Below are positions 42,112 through 51,300 of a stretch of DNA of 64,000 nucleotides, piece after piece; position 1 is the stretch's first letter; each line of letters starts with the position of its first letter. The stretch lies in contig NZ_LYBM01000014.1 in assembly GCF_001707825.1 (NCBI RefSeq), positions 1-64,000 of the forward strand, read 5' to 3'. The notes under the pieces are model-generated. The model did no database searches, was not told the DNA's origin, and saw nothing but the letters and a program-made list of their open reading frames with translations. A program made the position numbers and the translations under genes. This DNA is from Veronia pacifica. Lineage in GTDB: Bacteria; Pseudomonadota; Gammaproteobacteria; Enterobacterales; Vibrionaceae.

Positions 42112-42381
42112 ATGTCTCTGAATGCAGAAACTAAAGCAGCAATCGTTGCTGAATACGCGCAAGGCGAAAACGACACCGGTTCACCAGAAGTTCAAATCGC
42201 TCTGCTGACTGCTTCTATCAACCACCTGCAAGGCCACTTCGCTGAGCACAAAGGTGATCACCACAGCCGTCGCGGTCTGCTTCGCATGGTTTCACGTCGT
42301 CGTAAGCTTCTGGACTACCTGAAGCGCAAAAACGCCGATCGTTACCTGGAGCTGCTTAAGCGTCTGGGTCTGCGTCGCTAA
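42112..42381 (+). CDS. rpsO: 30S ribosomal protein S15
   Basis: 89 residues, the family length. It binds the 16S central domain at a three-way junction. Signatures: [35 protein letters not shown] and the C-terminal [12 protein letters not shown]. The ATG follows TTTAGGAAT. Confidence 0.98.
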   Translation: MSLNAETKAAIVAEYAQGENDTGSPEVQIALLTASINHLQGHFAEHKGDHHSRRGLLRMVSRRRKLLDYLKRKNADRYLELLKRLGLRR

Positions 42382-42397
42382 TCTGTCGCCGCATTCC

Positions 42398-42432
42398 AGA
42401 AAGGAGCCTTTATGGCTCCTTTCTTTGTTTTT
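42398..42432 (+). terminator. Terminator between rpsO and pnp
   Basis: Perfect 11-bp stem AGAAAGGAGCC/GGCTCCTTTCT with loop TTTAT and a T-rich tail. It is at the place of the E. coli rpsO terminator. Confidence 0.9.
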
Positions 42433-42593
42433 ACCTTCGTATTATTTCCCTATCCTGCCTCTTTGTCTCTCTTTCTATACGAAATGCGACTGGTATTTCT
42501 GACAAACTCCGACGGGTTGTCGGCTGTTGCTGTCTATACTAAAGACACCCTTATGATTTTGTTCTTGCGCGTATCACTTCCCTGTAACCTGTG

Positions 42594-42599
42594 TATAAT
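42594..42599 (+). promoter_or_regulatory. -10 element of the pnp promoter
   Basis: Consensus TATAAT 171 bp before the pnp start. No consensus -35 at 17 bp. The rest of the 389-bp gap is pyrimidine-rich, with the leader hairpin described separately. Confidence 0.5.
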
Positions 42600-42647
42600 A
42601 TGTGGCGATTTCAACAGATAACACAGTCAACGAAGTCGACCATCAGG

Positions 42648-42698
42648 TCGCGACTATTGCCAACATTCTCTGATTCAGAGTGTTGCCACTAGTCGCGA
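42648..42698 (+). promoter_or_regulatory. pnp leader stem-loop, probable RNase III site
   Basis: TCGCGACTA pairs perfectly with TAGTCGCGA, enclosing a second stem CAACA-CTCTG type (CAACATTCTCTG/CAGAGTGTTG with small bulges). In E. coli RNase III cuts such a leader hairpin and PNPase then degrades its own message. The same autoregulation is likely here. Confidence 0.7.
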
Positions 42699-42770
42699 TG
42701 GGTGTGTCTGTTGAGACAAATGATTAATTGGGTATCGAGACAAAGATACTTATCAAACAAGGATAATCAC

Positions 42771-44906
42771 GTGAATCCAATCGTAAAATCTTTCCAATAC
42801 GGTAACCACACTGTGACGCTGGAAACTGGCGTTATGGCTCGTCAGGCGACGGCAGCAGTGATGGCAAGCATGGACGATACATCAGTATTCGTAAGTGTTG
42901 TTGGCCGTAAAGAGGCCGTTGAAGGTCAGGATTTCTTCCCGTTGACGGTAAACTATCAAGAGCGTACCTATGCAGCTGGTAAGATCCCTGGTGGCTTCTT
43001 CAAACGTGAAGGTCGTCCATCTGAGGGCGAAACCCTGACAGCACGTCTGATTGACCGTCCAATCCGTCCACTGTTCCCAGATGCATTTAAGAACGAAGTA
43101 CAGGTTATTGCGACTGTTGTTTCCGTCAACCCAGATGTGAGCCCTGACATTGTTGCCATGATTGGTACTTCAGCGGCATTGGCAATCTCAGGTATTCCTT
43201 TTGCGGGTCCTATCGGTTCTGCGCGTGTTGGTTTTATCAACGATGAGCTGGTTCTGAACCCAAGTAATACAGAGCTTGAAAACAGCCAACTGGACCTGGT
43301 AGTTGCCGGTACTGATAACGCTGTACTGATGGTGGAATCTCAGGCAGATCGCCTGAGTGAAGAGCAAATGCTACAAGCTGTTGTATTTGGCCATGACCAG
43401 CAACAGACTGTTATTTCTGCGATCAAAGAATTCGCTGCTGAAGTGAACACTCCAGCGTGGGAATGGTCAGCACCTGAAGTAAATGTCGAGCTGAAAGCAC
43501 GTGTTGCTGAGCTGGCAGAAGAGCGTTTTGTAGCTGCATACCAAATCACAGAGAAAATGGCGCGCTACGAACAGGTTGGCCAGATTAAGCAAAGCGTAAC
43601 TGAGCAACTGCTTGAGCAGGACGAAGAGCTGAATGAGCGTGAGATTCAGGGCATGCTGAGCAGCCTTGAAAAAGCGGTTGTTCGTGGCCGTATCATCTCT
43701 GGTGAGCCGCGTATCGATGGCCGTGAGAAAGACATGGTTCGTGCACTGGATGTACGCACTGGCGTTCTTCCTCGTACCCATGGTTCTTCTCTGTTTACCC
43801 GTGGTGAAACGCAGGCTTTGGTTACTGCTACACTAGGTACTCAGCGTGATGCGCAAATCATTGATGAGATCACTGGCGAGCGCACAGATAACTTCCTACT
43901 GCATTACAACTTCCCTCCTTACTGTGTGGGTGAGACGGGTTTTGTTGGTTCACCAAAACGTCGTGAAATCGGCCATGGTAAGCTAGCGAAGCGCGGCATG
44001 ATGTCTGTGATGCCATCTCAGGAAGAATTCCCTTATACCGTTCGTGTGGTTTCTGAAATCACAGAATCTAACGGTTCATCATCAATGGCATCAGTATGTG
44101 GTTCTTCGCTTGCGCTGATGGATGCGGGTGTTCCAATCAAGAAATCTGTTGCGGGTATCGCAATGGGTCTTGTGAAAGAAGATGAAAACTTTGTCGTTCT
44201 GTCTGACATTCTTGGTGATGAAGATCATCTGGGTGACATGGACTTTAAAGTAGCTGGTACCGATGACGGCGTGACTGCGCTGCAAATGGATATCAAAATT
44301 GAAGGTATCACTAAAGAGATCATGCAGATCGCTCTGAACCAAGCAAAAGGTGCGCGTCTGCACATCCTGAGTGTGATGGATCAGGCAATTGATGGTGCCC
44401 GTGATGATATCTCTGAATTTGCTCCGCGTATCCATACCATTAAGATCAACCCAGAGAAGATCAAAGATGTTATCGGTAAAGGTGGTGCGGTTATCCGTGC
44501 ACTGACTGAAGAAACTGAGACTACCATCGAGATTGAAGACGACGGTACAGTGAAGATTGCTGCAACCGATGGCGAAAAAGCGAAAGCAGCCATTGAACGC
44601 ATTGAAGCGCTGACAGCAGAAGTGGAAGTTGGCCGTATCTATACAGGTAAGGTAACCCGCATCGTTGACTTCGGTTGTTTTGTCTCTGTGATTGGTACCA
44701 AAGAAGGTCTGGTACACATTTCTCAGGTTGCTGATAAGCGCATTGACAAAGTTGCTGATTACGTTCAGGTTGGTCAAGATGTTCAGGTTAAAGTTCTGGA
44801 AATCGACCGTCAGGGCCGTATCCGTCTGAGCATGAAAGAAGCTGCAGCAGATGCAGCAGCGAGTGCACCAGCAGCGGACGCGGGTCAGCAAGACGCTGAC
44901 GCGTGA
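42771..44906 (+). CDS. pnp: Polyribonucleotide nucleotidyltransferase
   Basis: 711 residues, identical in length to E. coli PNPase, from a GTG at 42771 (AAGGA upstream; [11 protein letters not shown]). Two RNase PH domains are joined by an all-helical linker. KH ([19 protein letters not shown]) and S1 ([20 protein letters not shown]) follow. It degrades RNA 3' to 5' with phosphate and is a degradosome member. An Ala/Asp-rich tail closes the protein. Confidence 0.98.
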   Translation: MNPIVKSFQYGNHTVTLETGVMARQATAAVMASMDDTSVFVSVVGRKEAVEGQDFFPLTVNYQERTYAAGKIPGGFFKREGRPSEGETLTARLIDRPIRPLFPDAFKNEVQVIATVVSVNPDVSPDIVAMIGTSAALAISGIPFAGPIGSARVGFINDELVLNPSNTELENSQLDLVVAGTDNAVLMVESQADRLSEEQMLQAVVFGHDQQQTVISAIKEFAAEVNTPAWEWSAPEVNVELKARVAELAEERFVAAYQITEKMARYEQVGQIKQSVTEQLLEQDEELNEREIQGMLSSLEKAVVRGRIISGEPRIDGREKDMVRALDVRTGVLPRTHGSSLFTRGETQALVTATLGTQRDAQIIDEITGERTDNFLLHYNFPPYCVGETGFVGSPKRREIGHGKLAKRGMMSVMPSQEEFPYTVRVVSEITESNGSSSMASVCGSSLALMDAGVPIKKSVAGIAMGLVKEDENFVVLSDILGDEDHLGDMDFKVAGTDDGVTALQMDIKIEGITKEIMQIALNQAKGARLHILSVMDQAIDGARDDISEFAPRIHTIKINPEKIKDVIGKGGAVIRALTEETETTIEIEDDGTVKIAATDGEKAKAAIERIEALTAEVEVGRIYTGKVTRIVDFGCFVSVIGTKEGLVHISQVADKRIDKVADYVQVGQDVQVKVLEIDRQGRIRLSMKEAAADAAASAPAADAGQQDADA

Positions 44907-44943
44907 TCGTCGGGTACAGATAACGACGTATTACATTGAGTTT

Positions 44944-44967
44944 AAGGGAGCTTTGGCTCCCTTTTTT
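44944..44967 (+). terminator. Terminator between pnp and nlpI
   Basis: AAGGGAGC/GCTCCCTT with loop TTTG and six T. nlpI starts 19 bp later. Confidence 0.85.
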
Positions 44968-44985
44968 GTGCGCAGGAGTAAGAAG

Positions 44986-45882
44986 ATGGTCAAATGGGTA
45001 AGCCTGTTAGTGATAGTGAGTCTGGGCGTTCTGTCTGGATGCTCATCAATGCCTGATGCCGGCCAATCGCATAAGTGGTCGACATTACCAGTGGCCATGC
45101 CACTCCAGCCAACGACTCAGCAGGAAATTCAGCTGGTTCATATTGATCAGATCCTCCAACAAAGCGAACTCAATGATAAGGAGCTTGCCCGTCTGCATTA
45201 TCAAAGAGGGCTGCTCTATGATGGTCTGGGCCTTCGTGATCTGGCTAAACTGGAGTTTAATCGCTCACTGGCACTGAACCCATCTCAATCGGATGTATTT
45301 AACATGCTCGGCGTTTACTTTACCCAAAGTCGCCTGTTTGACGCGGCATATGATGCGTTTGAATCAAGTCTTGAACTGGATGGAGAGTTTGATTTCGCTG
45401 CCCAAAACCTTGGTATCGCCCTTTATTATGGTGGCAGACAGGAGCTCGCACAGCAGCGTTTAAGCGCGCATTTTTCCAGAAATACACAAGATGCTTACCG
45501 TGCACTCTGGCTGTTTCTTTCTGAACGTGAACTCTACGGTGAACCGGCTGCGATAGAGCAATTGGGTAAGCGTTATCAGGCTTCTAACAGAGAAGACTGG
45601 GGATGGCAGATCGTGCGCTTTTACCTTGGTGAGGTCAGTGAGCGAGATTTTCTCGATAACATAACCCTGACCAGTGAAGATAACATCCAACTCGCTGAGC
45701 GTTTGTGTGAAGCGTACTTTTACTTAGCTAAGCAGTACCAGTTTAATGGTGATAACGAAAATGCCGTTGCACTCTATAAACTTGCAATGTCGGGCAATGT
45801 GTTTCAGTTTGTTGAGCACAGATACGCATTACTTGAGCTCAGTTTGATGGCACAGAAGTTTCAGCCTGTCGAATATCGATAA
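44986..45882 (+). CDS. nlpI: Lipoprotein NlpI, TPR adaptor of peptidoglycan hydrolases
   Basis: 298 residues (E. coli 294). The lipobox LSGC puts the acylated cysteine at position 19. TPR helices follow (LHYQRGLLYDGLGLRDLAKLEFNRSLALNP, FNMLGVYFTQSRLFDAAYDAFESSLEL). An outer-membrane lipoprotein that recruits Prc and endopeptidases in E. coli. CAGGAG precedes the ATG. deaD, which follows nlpI in E. coli, is absent here. Confidence 0.94.
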   Translation: MVKWVSLLVIVSLGVLSGCSSMPDAGQSHKWSTLPVAMPLQPTTQQEIQLVHIDQILQQSELNDKELARLHYQRGLLYDGLGLRDLAKLEFNRSLALNPSQSDVFNMLGVYFTQSRLFDAAYDAFESSLELDGEFDFAAQNLGIALYYGGRQELAQQRLSAHFSRNTQDAYRALWLFLSERELYGEPAAIEQLGKRYQASNREDWGWQIVRFYLGEVSERDFLDNITLTSEDNIQLAERLCEAYFYLAKQYQFNGDNENAVALYKLAMSGNVFQFVEHRYALLELSLMAQKFQPVEYR

Positions 45883-45888
45883 CCATTG

Positions 45889-45922
45889 AGGAAGCTGAAA
45901 TCTCTCGATTTCAGCTTCTTTG
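45889..45922. terminator. Bidirectional terminator between nlpI and ubiV
   Basis: Perfect 12-bp stem GAAGCTGAAATC/GATTTCAGCTTC with loop TCTC, between convergent genes. Confidence 0.85.
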
Positions 45923-45929
45923 ATGTTAC

Positions 45930-45945
45930 AGGCGAGTACTCGCCT
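45930..45945. repeat. 16-bp perfect palindrome near the ubiV 3' end
   Basis: AGGCGAGTACTCGCCT, 8 bp outside the ubiV stop codon. Function unknown; it could assist termination of ubiV. Confidence 0.4.
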
Positions 45946-45952
45946 AGAGTGT

Positions 45953-46815
45953 TCAAGTGTCTAATGACATCCCAGCAATACTTCGCCAGTACCCGTTACA
46001 GCTGTTATTACTTGAAATCAATCGGTTGCCTGTACGAAAGTCTTCCAGTACCGAGAGGCTTTCCATAGATTGTGGACTGATTCGTATCACATCAACCAAC
46101 CCTTCCATTGACGACAAATCGTCCCTCAAATCATAGCAATAGCCTGACTGGGTCTGAATGCCATTTAAGTTAAAGAGCGTCTGGTTCTCTTGACTACTCA
46201 CAGGTATACCCTGCGGGTATTCGCTGCAACAGGTCTGACAATTGTCTTTGGGCAAGTCTTTGGCTCGGGCGGTAAAGCAGCGGGCAGAGTAGGCGAGTGG
46301 CAGATGGCCGTATGAGAATACCTCTACTTCAAATTGATCGCGAATATTGAGTGTCTCAGCTTGTCGGAGGGCTTTGGTCAGCCAATCGCGAGATAGCTCA
46401 ACGGGCATACACCAGCGAGTCATTCCCAGTTTTACAAGGAGTTCAAGGCTTTGGGCATTATAAAGATTCAGGGCGGGGCCGGCGACAAAAGGGACTTTAT
46501 TCTGATGAGCGAGATGTACTGCCGAGAAATCGTTGGCTTCAACAGCAAATTCTCCATTGTCGATAAGTGTATTGATGACTTTCAGCTCGCTCGGGGCTTC
46601 AAGCAACGCCATAGTGGATAACACCACTTGTTTGCCGTTTGCTGCCAGTTCGCGGCCGATAGCTATCCAATCCGCTGGCTTCAATAATCGCCGTTTACCG
46701 CAGACAGTTTCGCCAAGATAAATAATGTCTGCTTCGCTGCTTATTGCTTGCTGATAGAAGTCTTCAACCTTTGTTTTTGCCAAAAATACAGAATGGGCCC
46801 AAGAGATAATTTCAT
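45953..46815 (-). pseudogene. ubiV: O2-independent ubiquinone hydroxylation protein UbiV, with a frameshift
   Basis: U32-family 4Fe-4S protein that works with UbiU and UbiT to hydroxylate ubiquinone precursors without oxygen. The cluster cysteines are present (LGETVCGKRR; ARCF...DNCQTCC). The expected N-terminus MKLSLGPILYFW starts at 46815, 10 bp after ubiU, but the rest (KTKVEDFYQQA onward) is in another frame. One base is missing near 46780, at the GGCA after the Trp12 codon. With one base restored the product would be about 287 residues (E. coli 292). A TTG at 46783 could start a protein lacking 11 residues. Real mutation or read error is undecided. Confidence 0.85.
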
Positions 46816-46825
46816 CGTCATTACG

Positions 46826-47821
46826 TTACTGCCATTTTCTATGATACGCGCCGAGTGTGGTTTGACGGCCTTCTGACACATTATCAAGGCTTTCAATCCA
46901 CGATGGATTAATTCTGAATTGCTCTGGATGCGTCTCAAAACTGTCTATTGCCTGTCGCCAGATACGTGTCACTTGCTCAACATAGGCAGGGCTTCGTTGT
47001 CTGCCTTCTATTTTGACTGAAGCGACATTGGCACCATAAAGTTCTGGCAGTATATCCAGCGTGTTAAGGCTGGTGGGCTCTTCAAGCGCGTGATAGGGCT
47101 CGCCTCCTGCACTGAAGCGTCCTTTGCATAGTGTCGGATAGCCAGCATTTTCCGCCTCTTGGTACCTGTCTATCAATACACCATTGAGTCTTGATTCAAG
47201 ACCCACAGGGGTTTCTTGCCAGCGAACATATTTTGCAGGAGAGCAAGCGCCGACAGTGTTTGGTGACTCACCGGTTAGATACGATGATAGATAACACCTG
47301 CCCTCAGCCATTATGCATAGACTGCCAAAAGCGAACACTTCCAGCTCGACATCCGTCTCACGCGATAATTGTTTGACCTGATGAATAGACAACACCCTCG
47401 GCAGCACCACCCGGCGAATATTGAAATGTTGGCGATAGAAGTCAATAGAGGCAGCATTGGTTGCAGATGCCTGAACTGAGAGGTGAATTTCCATGTCTGG
47501 ATGACGGCGAGCGGCGTAGTCAAGCACTGCCAGATCGGCAACAATGAGTGCATCCACTCCGATATCAGCAGCGGCATCAACAGCGTTTGTCCAACGTGAA
47601 AAACCATCAGGATGGGCAAAGGTGTTCAGAGCAACATGCAGCTTTTTGCCGCGATCCCTGACATATTGAGTCGCTTTCTCTAATTTTTTTCCATCGAAGT
47701 TAAGGCCAGAAAAATGTCGTGCGTTGGTTCCATCCTTGAAACCAATATAGACAGCGTCAGCACCGTGGTTAATGGCTGTTTTTAATGAGGGCAGGCTGCC
47801 AGCCGGGCAAAGTAATTCCAT
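46826..47821 (-). CDS. ubiU: O2-independent ubiquinone hydroxylation protein UbiU
   Basis: 331 residues, the same as E. coli UbiU (YhbU). U32 family. All four cluster ligands are at E. coli numbers: Cys169, Cys176, Cys193 and Cys232. The ATG at 47821 has GGAG 6 bases upstream; an earlier in-frame ATG at 47866 is not supported. Forms a complex with UbiV. Only an FNR half-site (TTGAT, 47862-47866) was seen upstream, not a full box. Confidence 0.96.
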   Translation of the reverse strand: MELLCPAGSLPSLKTAINHGADAVYIGFKDGTNARHFSGLNFDGKKLEKATQYVRDRGKKLHVALNTFAHPDGFSRWTNAVDAAADIGVDALIVADLAVLDYAARRHPDMEIHLSVQASATNAASIDFYRQHFNIRRVVLPRVLSIHQVKQLSRETDVELEVFAFGSLCIMAEGRCYLSSYLTGESPNTVGACSPAKYVRWQETPVGLESRLNGVLIDRYQEAENAGYPTLCKGRFSAGGEPYHALEEPTSLNTLDILPELYGANVASVKIEGRQRSPAYVEQVTRIWRQAIDSFETHPEQFRINPSWIESLDNVSEGRQTTLGAYHRKWQ

Positions 47822-47923
47822 ACGCATCTCCAGATTGACCCGTTGGCATAATATGCGGGTCATCAATCATTTGGCGCGTATTTTAGGAGGCTGATGGCGA
47901 TGAGTTATTGATTTAGGGCAGGT

Positions 47924-49999
47924 TTAGGCCTGTCTTTTATCAGGACTTGGCAATGCAGCAAGCCGTGGCTTTTTATTTTGCTGTAGCAAGGTTTCAAATT
48001 CTTCTTTTGGCATCGGTCGATAAAAATGGAAGCCTTGAATGCTGTCACAATTAAGTCTTGCGAGTTTGTTGGCCTGTGCACTGGTCTCGACTCCCTCAGC
48101 AACGACAGTCATATCCAGCGAGCGACCAAGGTTGATGATGTTTTCAATCAAGGTTACCTGTTTGGGTAAGGCATCCATTTCCATGATAAATGTTCTGTCT
48201 ATTTTCAGTTCATCTAACGGGAAGCGTGCCAAATAAGAGAGCGATGAATAGCCCGTCCCAAAGTCATCAATGGAAAGGGTAAAGCCCATTTTTTTGATCC
48301 CATTAAGCATTTGAATGGTGTGATCACTGTCATTCATCACGGCACTTTCGGTCAGCTCAAAAGTGATCATAGAGGGATTGATATTACTGGCCTGCAGCAT
48401 CTTGCTCATCTGTGTCAGCAAATTAGGGTTTCGGAATTGCTGAGGGGATAAGTTTATTGCGACCCGTCCTGGCAGTATGCCTTGTTTTTGCCAGTTATGA
48501 ACACCTTCAAAAACTTCTCGCATCACGTTAATCCCAAGCTGCTCAATCATACCTGAACGCTCAGCGACAGGGATGAATCGTCCCGGACTGATGTAGCCTT
48601 CGACAGGATGTTTCCACCTCACCAGTGCTTCTGCACCATTGATGCTGTGGTCATGCGCATTAACTTTGGGTTGATACCAAACTTCCAGTCCTTTGTTCTG
48701 CAGAACTTTTTGTAGCTCAATTTCAAGCCACAAACGCATACGGGCTTCTTTGTTCATGTTCTGGTGATAAGGCACTAACTGATTTCTGCCGCGCTCTTTC
48801 GCTTCATACATCGCTGTATCAGCGTTTTGAAGCAGGCTTTTCACATCTTTGCCGTCTTGCGGGAAAGAAACACTGCCGATTGAACAAGTGAGAAATTTAC
48901 TGAAATGGTGAAGTTCAAAAGGCTGTCTAATAACGGATATAAGTTGTTCTGTGATCGAATTGATCGCCTCATCCGATTCGAGGTCGGGCAGGATCACGGC
49001 GAATTCATCGCCACTGAGGTGGCCAATGATGGCTCCCTCCGGCAAGGCTTTGAACAGTCTCTGAGAGATATCCTGCAGCACTTTATCACCGATGTGGTGA
49101 CCTAATGAGTCGTTGATATTCTTAAAGTTATCGATGTCCAGATACAGCATGACCATTCTGGCGTTATTAGCAATAAACTGCTCTAGACAGCGGGAAAATC
49201 CCTGTCGATTGTAGAGACCTGTCAATGGGTTACTGTTGATCAGTTTGGCCGTGTTCTTTGCAACTTCTTCGCTGTTACAGTCCTGGCGAATAATCAGCAT
49301 TCCCTCCTGAACAGTGCCCTGACTCAAGGGTATGTATGAGAGGGGATAAACAGTGTGACGTGACAGATGGCGAGGCTCACCAAACAAAGGGGTTTCCGGT
49401 GTTGCAGAGGTCAGTGTCTCGGTCAAATTCTTTGAGAGCTCTTGACCAATAAATAACTCATCCAGCATCTGTCCCAGCAGTCTGTCTGGACTACTAAAAC
49501 CAAGCAGGCGAGCTGCACTGTCATTGCTACTGATCACCGAGCCATCACGAATGACCAGGCAACCGTCGCTGACGACCTGACACATAGCAGTGAATTTACT
49601 TTCGGCAGCTTCAAGGGCGGTGCTCAGTATTTGCCGCTCAGATGTATCCGAGGCGTGGAGAATAATACCACTGATGTTGCCTGGCCCCTCAGGATCAATT
49701 AAAGGGGCAACACAAAAATGAAGACAAGTGGACTGTGTACCATCGTTCAGAAGCACTTCACCTTCACCACTCTGTCCTTTCAGCGCCTGCTGATAATAAG
49801 GTTTGAGCGTTTGATAAAAGGTATTGCCCAGAACTTGTCTGTCATTTTTCCCAGCCAGTTCATCAGGATGTAGGCCACTCAATTCCGAGTATCGTTGACT
49901 GACCCAATGATAACTATGATTGGTATCAAGTACGGCGAACAGGAATGGGCTGTTATCTGTTAGGTGGGCAAACCAGTGTTTTAATTGCTCCAACGGCAT
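47924..49999 (-). CDS. rocS: PAS-PAS-GGDEF-EAL cyclic-di-GMP protein, RocS-like
   Basis: 691 residues. Two PAS domains (about 10-120 and 130-240), a GGDEF domain (about 260-420) whose motif reads SGDEF near 327-331, and an EAL domain (about 430-680) with EALVRWKHP near 455 and DDFGTGYSSL. The EAL residues look intact, so phosphodiesterase activity is likely; the cyclase site is slightly degenerate. By position between ubiU and ubiT it matches V. cholerae VC0653 (RocS), which promotes motility and lowers c-di-GMP. The symbol rests on synteny. Confidence 0.82.
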   Translation of the reverse strand: MPLEQLKHWFAHLTDNSPFLFAVLDTNHSYHWVSQRYSELSGLHPDELAGKNDRQVLGNTFYQTLKPYYQQALKGQSGEGEVLLNDGTQSTCLHFCVAPLIDPEGPGNISGIILHASDTSERQILSTALEAAESKFTAMCQVVSDGCLVIRDGSVISSNDSAARLLGFSSPDRLLGQMLDELFIGQELSKNLTETLTSATPETPLFGEPRHLSRHTVYPLSYIPLSQGTVQEGMLIIRQDCNSEEVAKNTAKLINSNPLTGLYNRQGFSRCLEQFIANNARMVMLYLDIDNFKNINDSLGHHIGDKVLQDISQRLFKALPEGAIIGHLSGDEFAVILPDLESDEAINSITEQLISVIRQPFELHHFSKFLTCSIGSVSFPQDGKDVKSLLQNADTAMYEAKERGRNQLVPYHQNMNKEARMRLWLEIELQKVLQNKGLEVWYQPKVNAHDHSINGAEALVRWKHPVEGYISPGRFIPVAERSGMIEQLGINVMREVFEGVHNWQKQGILPGRVAINLSPQQFRNPNLLTQMSKMLQASNINPSMITFELTESAVMNDSDHTIQMLNGIKKMGFTLSIDDFGTGYSSLSYLARFPLDELKIDRTFIMEMDALPKQVTLIENIINLGRSLDMTVVAEGVETSAQANKLARLNCDSIQGFHFYRPMPKEEFETLLQQNKKPRLAALPSPDKRQA

Positions 50000-50159
50000 G
50001 ACAACAATAAATTCCCTATAGATGATATAAAAAATGATACAAACTATTCATATCCATGACACTATATACTTGTCATCGGCAGAGCTTAACTGTTTCGAAC
50101 AATCACAGCCTTTTTTTTGACTCAAGACATAAAAAATAACTGAAACATTGTCATAGAAT

Positions 50160-50750
50160 GTGATTCTCTATGCACTTAAAGCGACGAAGACTGTTTTGAT
50201 CTCTACTATTCACACACAACTGGTCACTCATACTCCTGCAGCATTTCGCCTTCCACTCCAGCTGACTCCCCATTTCGTCCAACGGGAGATCCTAGTGCAA
50301 GCATTGCAACATATTTTCAGAGAAGCACTGGAAGATGGCGATTTTACCTTTCTTAAAGGACGCTGGTTGGAAATTCATATTACTGATATTGATACCCGCT
50401 GCGTAATTGGTTACAAAGAGGGGAGTCTTATCTCCTCGCACACTGCAAAGAAGCCGGATGTTAGCATGAAGGCTAATCTGAACGACCTCATTCTTCTTGC
50501 GGCGAGAAAGGAAGATCCCGACACCTTGTTCTTTCAGCGTCGATTGATGATTGAAGGCGACACTGAACTTGGACTTGAAGTAAAAAACCTGCTAGACAGT
50601 ATTGAACTGGACTCGTTGCCATCTGTGCTTAAACATGGACTAGTGACACTGGCTGATTTTATTCATAAAGGCTTGCACGCTCAGGCAAAAGGGATACAAA
50701 ACAACGATGCTCATCAGAACGGAAGTACCTGCAGATATCCTTCAAATTGA
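50160..50750 (+). CDS. ubiT: Ubiquinone biosynthesis accessory factor UbiT, SCP2 domain
   Basis: SCP2 lipid-binding domain protein, up to 196 residues. The core FLKGRWLEIHITDID...ARKEDPDTLFFQRRLMIEGDTELGLEVKNLLDSIEL matches E. coli UbiT (YhbT). It is thought to bind quinone intermediates for UbiU/UbiV. The start is uncertain: GTG at 50160 or TTG at 50196, neither with a strong ribosome site; the family N-terminus favours the later one. The 3' end overlaps yhbS by 44 bp. Divergent from rocS-ubiU-ubiV. Confidence 0.88.
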   Translation: MILYALKATKTVLISTIHTQLVTHTPAAFRLPLQLTPHFVQREILVQALQHIFREALEDGDFTFLKGRWLEIHITDIDTRCVIGYKEGSLISSHTAKKPDVSMKANLNDLILLAARKEDPDTLFFQRRLMIEGDTELGLEVKNLLDSIELDSLPSVLKHGLVTLADFIHKGLHAQAKGIQNNDAHQNGSTCRYPSN

Positions 50751-51210
50751 TCGAATGCTGCGACAGGTTTTTGATACTGATGCCGAAGCCAAGCTGGTGA
50801 TGGCCTTGCGGGAAAACGGTAATAACACACTCTCTCTTGTTGCCTGCAATGACGATGGAGAGATCGTCGGCCATGTTATGTTCAGCCCTGTTTGGTTTGA
50901 AGGCCAAGACTTGGGATGGCAAGCTCTGTCACCCATCTCTGTTTTACCCGAGTATCAACGACAAGGAATTGCTTCAAATTTAGTGAGTGAAGCTTTCTCG
51001 ATACTCTATGAACTGGGATACCCAGCCTGCTTTGTGCTCGGCAGTCCTGAATTTTATGGGCGTTTTGGCTTCAAAAAAGCGGCAGACGCCGGATTAAGTT
51101 GCCAATGGCCAGTACCCGATTCTGCATTTATGGCTATTGAGCTCGAGCCGGGTTCGTTTTCTGAAAAATATGGTCTTGTAAAATATTGTTCAGAATTTGC
51201 CGAGTTCTGA
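50707..51210 (+). CDS. yhbS: GNAT-family N-acetyltransferase YhbS
   Basis: 167-residue GNAT acetyltransferase. The acetyl-CoA loop is seen in ISVLPEYQRQGIASNLVSEA, and the FVLGSPEFYGRFGFKKA segment is typical of YhbS. Substrate unknown. The start lies inside the 3' end of ubiT, so translation is likely coupled. ubiT-yhbS is the E. coli order. Confidence 0.92.
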   Translation: MLIRTEVPADILQIDRMLRQVFDTDAEAKLVMALRENGNNTLSLVACNDDGEIVGHVMFSPVWFEGQDLGWQALSPISVLPEYQRQGIASNLVSEAFSILYELGYPACFVLGSPEFYGRFGFKKAADAGLSCQWPVPDSAFMAIELEPGSFSEKYGLVKYCSEFAEF

Positions 51211-51300
51211 CCGTTACATCTTGTTAAAATCGCCATGATAGTCCTAGTTTTGTTCACAGAACTGTAGTCATGGCGATTGATTACCTTTTTCTACCAGTTG

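Noticed and set aside
44091-44891. 266-codon antisense frame inside pnp
   Set aside because: Shadow of the strongly coding opposite strand; Cys/Phe/Asn-rich composition and no ribosome site.
47822-47870. FNR box upstream of ubiU
   Set aside because: Only one half (TTGAT) is present; the other half does not match.
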